DNA of 64,000 bases from Polaribacter aestuariivivens (GTDB lineage Bacteria > Bacteroidota > Bacteroidia > Flavobacteriales > Flavobacteriaceae): contig NZ_VANR01000002.1 of assembly GCF_005885675.1 (NCBI RefSeq), forward strand, positions 248,001 through 312,000, written 5' to 3'. The notes under the pieces are model-generated. The model was not told the origin of the DNA. It worked only from the letters and a program-made list of their open reading frames with translations, and made no database searches. Made by a program: the position numbers and the translations under genes. Shown piece by piece: positions 59,544-64,000 of the stretch (its first letter is position 1; each line of letters begins with the position of its first letter).

Positions 59544-60602
59544 ATGAAATCCATTCAAGCAGTAAGCTATCCAGTTCATTTTCAAGAGAAAGCGTATGAA
59601 TCGCTATCAAACTTAATTGTACAAAAAAATTATTCTACTATTTTTATTTTGGTAGATGAGAATACTTTTGAGCACTGTTATCCAAAATTTATTTCGAAAT
59701 TAATTACAGACAAAGCAATTGAAGTTATAGAAATTGAGTCTGGAGAAATTAATAAAAACTTAGAAACCTGTATTGGAGTTTGGAATGCGATTACGGAATT
59801 AGGTGGTGATAGAAAAAGCTTGTTAATTACTTTAGGTGGTGGTGTTATTACAGATTTAGGTGGTTTTGTGGCTTCTTGTTTTAAACGTGGTATTGACTTT
59901 GTAAATATTCCTACTACTTTACTTTCTATGGTAGATGCTTCTGTTGGTGGAAAAACAGGTGTTGATTTAGGTGTTTTGAAAAACCAAATTGGTTTGTTTG
60001 CAAATCCAGAAATGGTGCTTGTTGATACAGATTATTTGACTACAGTTTCTGAGCGTGAAATTAAATCTGGAACTGCTGAAATTATAAAATACGGAATCAC
60101 TTACGATATTAAATTATTTAACCAAATTAAAGAAAATAAAGGTTTACAAATTGCTGATTTAATTTTTAGATCTATAGAAATTAAAAATGAAGTTGTATTA
60201 CAAGATCCAAAAGAAAAAAGCTTACGTAAAATTTTAAATTTCGGACATACTTTAGGGCATGCTATTGAATCTTTTTATTTAGAATCTGAAGATAAAGAAA
60301 ACCTAACTCATGGTGAGGCCATTGCTATAGGTATGGTTTGTGAAAGTTATATTTCTAATAAGTTATTAGGTTTCAAAATAAAGAAAGTGAATGAAGTAAA
60401 AAACGTAATCTTATCAATATATGATAAAACCACTCTTTTGAAAGAAGATTTTGGTAGCATCATAGATTTATTAAAACATGATAAGAAAAATGTAAACGGG
60501 CAAGTAAATTTTGTGCTTTTAAACGATTTTGAAAATCATCAATTAGATTGCAAAGTTGCTGAAGAATTAATTATTGAAAGTATGGAATTTTACAATTCGT
60601 AA
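59544..60602 (+). CDS. aroB: 3-dehydroquinate synthase AroB
   Basis: The 352-residue enzyme has the NAD site GGGVITDLGGFVASCFKRGI, then FVNIPTTLLSMVDASVGGKT (substrate loop) and the metal ligands in KSGTAEIIKYG (Glu) and NFGHTLGHAIE (His). It closes the carbocycle of the shikimate pathway from DAHP. It is divergent from the proline dehydrogenase operon, with an unusually poor promoter upstream, and is followed by a terminator shared with the receptor gene. Confidence 0.96.
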   Translation: MKSIQAVSYPVHFQEKAYESLSNLIVQKNYSTIFILVDENTFEHCYPKFISKLITDKAIEVIEIESGEINKNLETCIGVWNAITELGGDRKSLLITLGGGVITDLGGFVASCFKRGIDFVNIPTTLLSMVDASVGGKTGVDLGVLKNQIGLFANPEMVLVDTDYLTTVSEREIKSGTAEIIKYGITYDIKLFNQIKENKGLQIADLIFRSIEIKNEVVLQDPKEKSLRKILNFGHTLGHAIESFYLESEDKENLTHGEAIAIGMVCESYISNKLLGFKIKKVNEVKNVILSIYDKTTLLKEDFGSIIDLLKHDKKNVNGQVNFVLLNDFENHQLDCKVAEELIIESMEFYNS

Positions 60603-60660
60603 GATTATCTAAATTTATGTGCAAAAGGAAAGAAATAAATACATTCTTATAATTATAAAA

Positions 60661-60696
60661 AAAATCCTTCAAATATAAGTTTGAAGGATTTTTTTT
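60661..60696. terminator. Bidirectional terminator between aroB and the outer-membrane receptor
   Basis: AAAATCCTTCAAA pairs with TTTGAAGGATTTT around TATAAG, then a run of T's. Confidence 0.93.
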
Positions 60697-60714
60697 AGCT
60701 CAATAGTTTCTGCT

Positions 60715-63228
60715 TTAAAACTCTCTTTTTCCAAATTCACTATCAATAAATTTCGATTTGTTTTTAGTGGTATTAAATACATAAGATAAATTTAAAGATA
60801 TCATATCTACTTCATACCTATAATTTGTGGTTGTAAAAAACTGATTTTGTCTTGATGTTGTAATTCGTTGTTCATTGGTATTTAATAAACCCATATCCAT
60901 ATTTTGCCACTGCAAAGTTGCTGTTAATTTATCTTCTAGAAACGTTTTTCTAAAAGTTAAATTTGGTGAGTAAAAACGCGAATCTTCACCCATTGCTGTA
61001 TTTCTATCTGATAAATAATTAAAAGTAAACTGTAAAGATGCATTTTCCCAAAAAGTATAAGTGGAATTTAAATTGATAGAATAAATAGTAGCATTTGTAT
61101 TGATATCATAATTTCTTTCAACTCCATCTCTATGCTTAAAATTTAAAACCCCATCTATTGCATAATTGTAAATATTTGCACCAATAAAGTTGGTCCAGTT
61201 TTTAGTTGGTTTTATGTTTGCACCAATTTCTAAACCAATTGCGTTACTTTTACCAACATTAGAATACACCCTGTTAATAATACTGTCTAAAACAGCGCCA
61301 TTACTTTCATAGGCCAAAGTATTCACTCTATTTATAACATTTTCTGTATGCCTGTAGTAAGCTGTTGCATAAATAGAATTTCCACCCTTAAGTTTTTTAG
61401 TGACTCCTAATTCTACCAAATCTATAAATTCTGGTAATAATGTATTATCACCTTGCTCAAACACTTCAGAGTGTTCACGTTCTGCAAAACTATTCATTTT
61501 AAAAGTAGTGGTTCTTTCTACTCTTTTACTATATGCTGTTTTTATGTTTGTTTTCTCATCAATTTTATATTGAATTGAAGCTGATGGGAATAATTTTACG
61601 AAATTGTAATCATAAATATTTTCTGTAGTTTCACTTTGTAATGCTTCTTTATAACTTCTATCCATAGATTCTAAACGCAAACCAGCTGCATAATCCCATT
61701 TACTTTTTGAACCGGTAATTTGTGCGTAACCAGAATGAATTACTCTTTTTAAACTCACATCACTTGAAAATTCTGGAACTAAGTTTCCATCTCTTTCATA
61801 CACAAATTTACCTGTATGATCTAAGTTTCTGAATTGGTAACCAGTTTCTAAAGCTCCAAACTCAAAAGGTTTCCACAAATAATCTAGATTAAAACGAGTT
61901 CCGTACAAAGGATTGTCATTGGTATTAAACTCTCTTTGATATACGATATTTCTATTGGGTTCACCTAAATTATCATTTTCTGTTGGTCCTCCTAAAAAAG
62001 TATATTCATGTAAAATAGAAGTTGAAATTTTTGAATCATTATCAAATTTGTGTGAATAATCAAAACTTCCTAGAACAAAATCACCTTTTCTAACTCTTAA
62101 ATTGTGATTGAAATAGGTAAATTCATATAACAAATTATTACTTCCTATTGGTGAAACTGCAGAATTGTTGTAAACAATATCTGCTAAACGTTCTTTAGTT
62201 CTTTTACCTGCAAACAATCCTAAAGAAAAGTTATCATTTTCGTTTGGAGTGAAATCTACATTAAAACGTCCGTTATAAGTAACTTCATCAAAACTGCGTT
62301 CACCATCAGAAGGTAAAAAAGTAGTTTTGTTTTCTGGTGTGTTTATAATAAACATATCTCCTTCTCTTCTTCCAGTAATATCATTTCTTTGATAACTTGC
62401 ACCGAAAGAAAAGTTCCAATTATTGGTTCTTTTGTTTACAGTTGCATCAATTCCGTATCTTTTTGCAGGAACTTGCGTATCGTAATCTTCAATTGATGGA
62501 AATCCACCACGAATGTTTATTTGAGCGAAAGTACCATTTGTAGCACCTTTTTTTGTAATAATGTTTAAAATACCACCTTTACCCTCTGGATCGTATTTTG
62601 CTGAAGGAGCTGTAATTAATTCTACATTTTGCAATGCATTTGCTGGTAATTGTGCTAAAATAGAATTTGGATCACCTTGAGTTGGTTTACCATTAATTAA
62701 AACCGTAAAACCATTGCTACCTCTAACACTTATTTCACCCAATGCATTTGTGGTAATTGAAGGTAAATTTTTAATAACATCTATGGCATTTCCTCCTATA
62801 GAACTTTGATATTTTTTTGTGTCAAATACTTGCCTATCAATCTTATGTGATACTGTTTGTTTTTCTGTTTTTAAAACTATTTCATTTAATTGGTTTCCAG
62901 AGCCTAAAACAACTTTTATAATTCCAATATCTTTTTTTTCTCCTTTTTTGGCAATTGTAATTGGACTAATTGTTTTTAACTGGTATCCAATAAAAGAAGC
63001 TTCTAAATAATATGTTCCTGGTAGAACATTATCTATTGAAAAAACACCTTTACTATTTGTAATTACACCATTTATTAATTTTTTACTTGTTTGGTCATAT
63101 AATGCCGCAGTTGCATATTCTAAAGGAAAGTTGTCATCATTATCTACAATTTTACCTGTAATTTGAGCAATAGAAAATTGGCTTACACAAAAAATAAATA
63201 TTAAAAAAAGACTTTTAATTATATTCAT
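60715..63228 (-). CDS. TonB-dependent-receptor-like outer-membrane protein with carboxypeptidase-like N-terminal domain
   Basis: At 837 residues, with a signal peptide (KSLFLIFIFCVSQFSIA). A CarboxypepD_reg-like beta-sandwich (about 22-105, GKIVDNDDNFPLEYATAALY, YYLEASFIGYQLK) is followed by a plug domain (IDVIKNLPSITTNALGEISV, RGSNGFTVLINGKPT) and a beta barrel of the outer-membrane beta-barrel (OMP_b-brl_3) type. The TonB box cannot be fixed. It probably takes up a substrate rather than a siderophore, as no SusD partner is adjacent. It has a -7 box at 63259-63266. Confidence 0.9.
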   Translation of the reverse strand: MNIIKSLFLIFIFCVSQFSIAQITGKIVDNDDNFPLEYATAALYDQTSKKLINGVITNSKGVFSIDNVLPGTYYLEASFIGYQLKTISPITIAKKGEKKDIGIIKVVLGSGNQLNEIVLKTEKQTVSHKIDRQVFDTKKYQSSIGGNAIDVIKNLPSITTNALGEISVRGSNGFTVLINGKPTQGDPNSILAQLPANALQNVELITAPSAKYDPEGKGGILNIITKKGATNGTFAQINIRGGFPSIEDYDTQVPAKRYGIDATVNKRTNNWNFSFGASYQRNDITGRREGDMFIINTPENKTTFLPSDGERSFDEVTYNGRFNVDFTPNENDNFSLGLFAGKRTKERLADIVYNNSAVSPIGSNNLLYEFTYFNHNLRVRKGDFVLGSFDYSHKFDNDSKISTSILHEYTFLGGPTENDNLGEPNRNIVYQREFNTNDNPLYGTRFNLDYLWKPFEFGALETGYQFRNLDHTGKFVYERDGNLVPEFSSDVSLKRVIHSGYAQITGSKSKWDYAAGLRLESMDRSYKEALQSETTENIYDYNFVKLFPSASIQYKIDEKTNIKTAYSKRVERTTTFKMNSFAEREHSEVFEQGDNTLLPEFIDLVELGVTKKLKGGNSIYATAYYRHTENVINRVNTLAYESNGAVLDSIINRVYSNVGKSNAIGLEIGANIKPTKNWTNFIGANIYNYAIDGVLNFKHRDGVERNYDINTNATIYSINLNSTYTFWENASLQFTFNYLSDRNTAMGEDSRFYSPNLTFRKTFLEDKLTATLQWQNMDMGLLNTNEQRITTSRQNQFFTTTNYRYEVDMISLNLSYVFNTTKNKSKFIDSEFGKREF

Positions 63229-63258
63229 AAAAATAGTATTTGTATCATATAAATTTTA

Positions 63259-63266
63259 CAAATTTA
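63259..63266 (-). promoter_or_regulatory. -7 box of the outer-membrane receptor gene
   Basis: TAAATTTG on the minus strand; a TTG (reading CAA at 63284-63286) lies 17 nt further upstream, slightly short of the ideal. The leader is about 24 nt. Confidence 0.55.
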
Positions 63267-63318
63267 CATCATTTATATAGTTACAATGTATTAAAACTAC
63301 CTATTTTGTATTCATAAA

Positions 63319-63346
63319 AAAAAACCTTCATAATTGAAGGTTTTTT
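63319..63346 (-). terminator. Terminator of the cold-shock-domain gene
   Basis: AAAAAACCTTCA pairs with TGAAGGTTTTTT around TAAT. Confidence 0.88.
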
Positions 63347-63370
63347 AAAAAATATTGAAAGAAGTTAAAA

Positions 63371-63823
63371 TTATATTTTTTTCACTTTAACAGCATTCAT
63401 ACCACGCATTCCTTTTTCTAATTCAAAAGAAACCTTGTCGTTTTCTCCAATTTCGTCAATTAAACCACTAACGTGTGTAAAATATTTTTCGTTATTTTCT
63501 GTATCGATGATAAAACCAAATCCTTTTGAGCTATCAAAAAAAGAAACTTTCCCTTTTCTTACTGGGTCTTCTTCAGGTAGGTCTTCTTTTTTAGTTACTG
63601 AAATTTGAATATCTTCTAACTCATATTCAACTTTCAATTCTGGATCTGGTGGAGTATCAGTTAAATTACCATTATGATCAACATAAGCAAACTGAATTCC
63701 ATCTGTTCCATTTGCTTCTTTGTCAGCTTTTCTAGCCTCCATTTTTTTCTTTTTCTCAGCACGTTTTTTTAAACGTTTCTTTTCTTTTTCACTTTTACTA
63801 AATGTTTGTTGTGATTTTGCCAT
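63371..63823 (-). CDS. Cold-shock-domain protein with basic N-terminal extension (150 aa)
   Basis: The last 65 residues are a cold-shock domain (KGKVSFFDSSKGFGFIIDTE, RNP1 KGFGFI; YFTHVSG as RNP2). The first 85 are a lysine-rich coiled coil (KEKKRLKKRAEKKKKMEARK) and an acidic linker (KKEDLPEEDP). It is longer than the 63-residue CspA-type protein at 14549. The long basic tail implies strong RNA binding. The mRNA leader appears to be about 100 nt long, since the -7 box is at 63933-63940. Confidence 0.92.
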   Translation of the reverse strand: MAKSQQTFSKSEKEKKRLKKRAEKKKKMEARKADKEANGTDGIQFAYVDHNGNLTDTPPDPELKVEYELEDIQISVTKKEDLPEEDPVRKGKVSFFDSSKGFGFIIDTENNEKYFTHVSGLIDEIGENDKVSFELEKGMRGMNAVKVKKI

Positions 63824-63932
63824 TAAATTATAAATAGATTTTTATATAAGAGTTTGTGTGAAGTTGGAAATATATCCAAAAAACTGAGTTTTTTACTACA
63901 AAGTATTTTAAGAAAGAGCGCTTTACACTTTA

Positions 63933-63940
63933 CAAAAGTA
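63933..63940 (-). promoter_or_regulatory. Promoter of the cold-shock-domain gene, long leader
   Basis: TACTTTTG on the minus strand with TTTG (reading CAAA at 63961-63964) 20 nt further upstream. The predicted leader is about 103 nt, much longer than the 10-30 nt of neighbouring genes. Confidence 0.6.
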
Positions 63941-64000
63941 ATAAAAATTTAATTATTTTTCAAATTAAACGTTTGCTTGATTTTTTTTCTTAAAATATTT

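Overview
The window is AT-rich chromosomal DNA of a marine-type Flavobacteriaceae bacterium (Bacteroidota; Polaribacter/Tenacibaculum-like is my inference). The evidence is the absence of Shine-Dalgarno leaders, many -7 boxes of the Bacteroidota form TAnnTTTG just upstream of starts, three TTG starts, a fused E1 alpha/beta 2-oxoacid dehydrogenase, a TonB-dependent receptor, and a SpoIIM/RDD/DUF4129/DUF4350/MoxR/DUF58 cluster.

Layout. 1-2453: end of the histidine operon (hisH 3' end, hisA, hisF, hisIE) with simple-sequence spacers. 2587-11102: a small unknown gene, a secreted TraB-like protein, a LytTR membrane regulator, two transporters, a BrkB-type membrane protein, and an aldehyde dehydrogenase/acetolactate synthase pair. 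11331-14388: alcohol dehydrogenase, old yellow enzyme, peroxiredoxin-like protein and a hibernation factor. 14549-24906: RNA and stress genes (cold-shock protein, three DEAD-box-type proteins), an unusual SDR enzyme and a PAS-histidine kinase/response-regulator set. 25042-28768: an acyl-CoA oxidase and a beta-barrel-like protein.

28833-41422 is the accessory region. Three hairpin sites resembling integron attC sites (outer ACATAAC/GTTATGT-type arms, an inner AT-rich stem, an unpaired bulge on the left arm) sit at about 28.9, 32.8 and 41.4 kb. They delimit two large cassette-like segments whose main genes all read rightward. Segment 1 is a NAD-salvage unit: an NrtR-type Nudix regulator, nicotinamide phosphoribosyltransferase and a PRPP-synthetase homologue, with three 17-bp palindromic operators. 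Segment 2 is a probable anti-phage island: a 1083-aa SF2 helicase with a C-terminal nuclease-like domain, a PtuA-like ATPase, a PtuB-like HNH protein, a small divergent gene, an XRE regulator and a 138-aa unknown. Both segments end in related non-coding tails. No integrase or transposase is visible.

41450-64000 returns to core genome: the MoxR/DUF58 cluster, a pseudouridine synthase, redox proteins, the fused E1 dehydrogenase, an Lrp regulator, a zinc carboxypeptidase facing an XRE regulator across an array of TTACAnnTGTAA palindromes, TypA, proline dehydrogenase, aroB, a TonB-type outer-membrane protein and a second cold-shock-domain protein. I saw no tRNA, rRNA or CRISPR array. Everything was read by eye; no alignment or database search was run.
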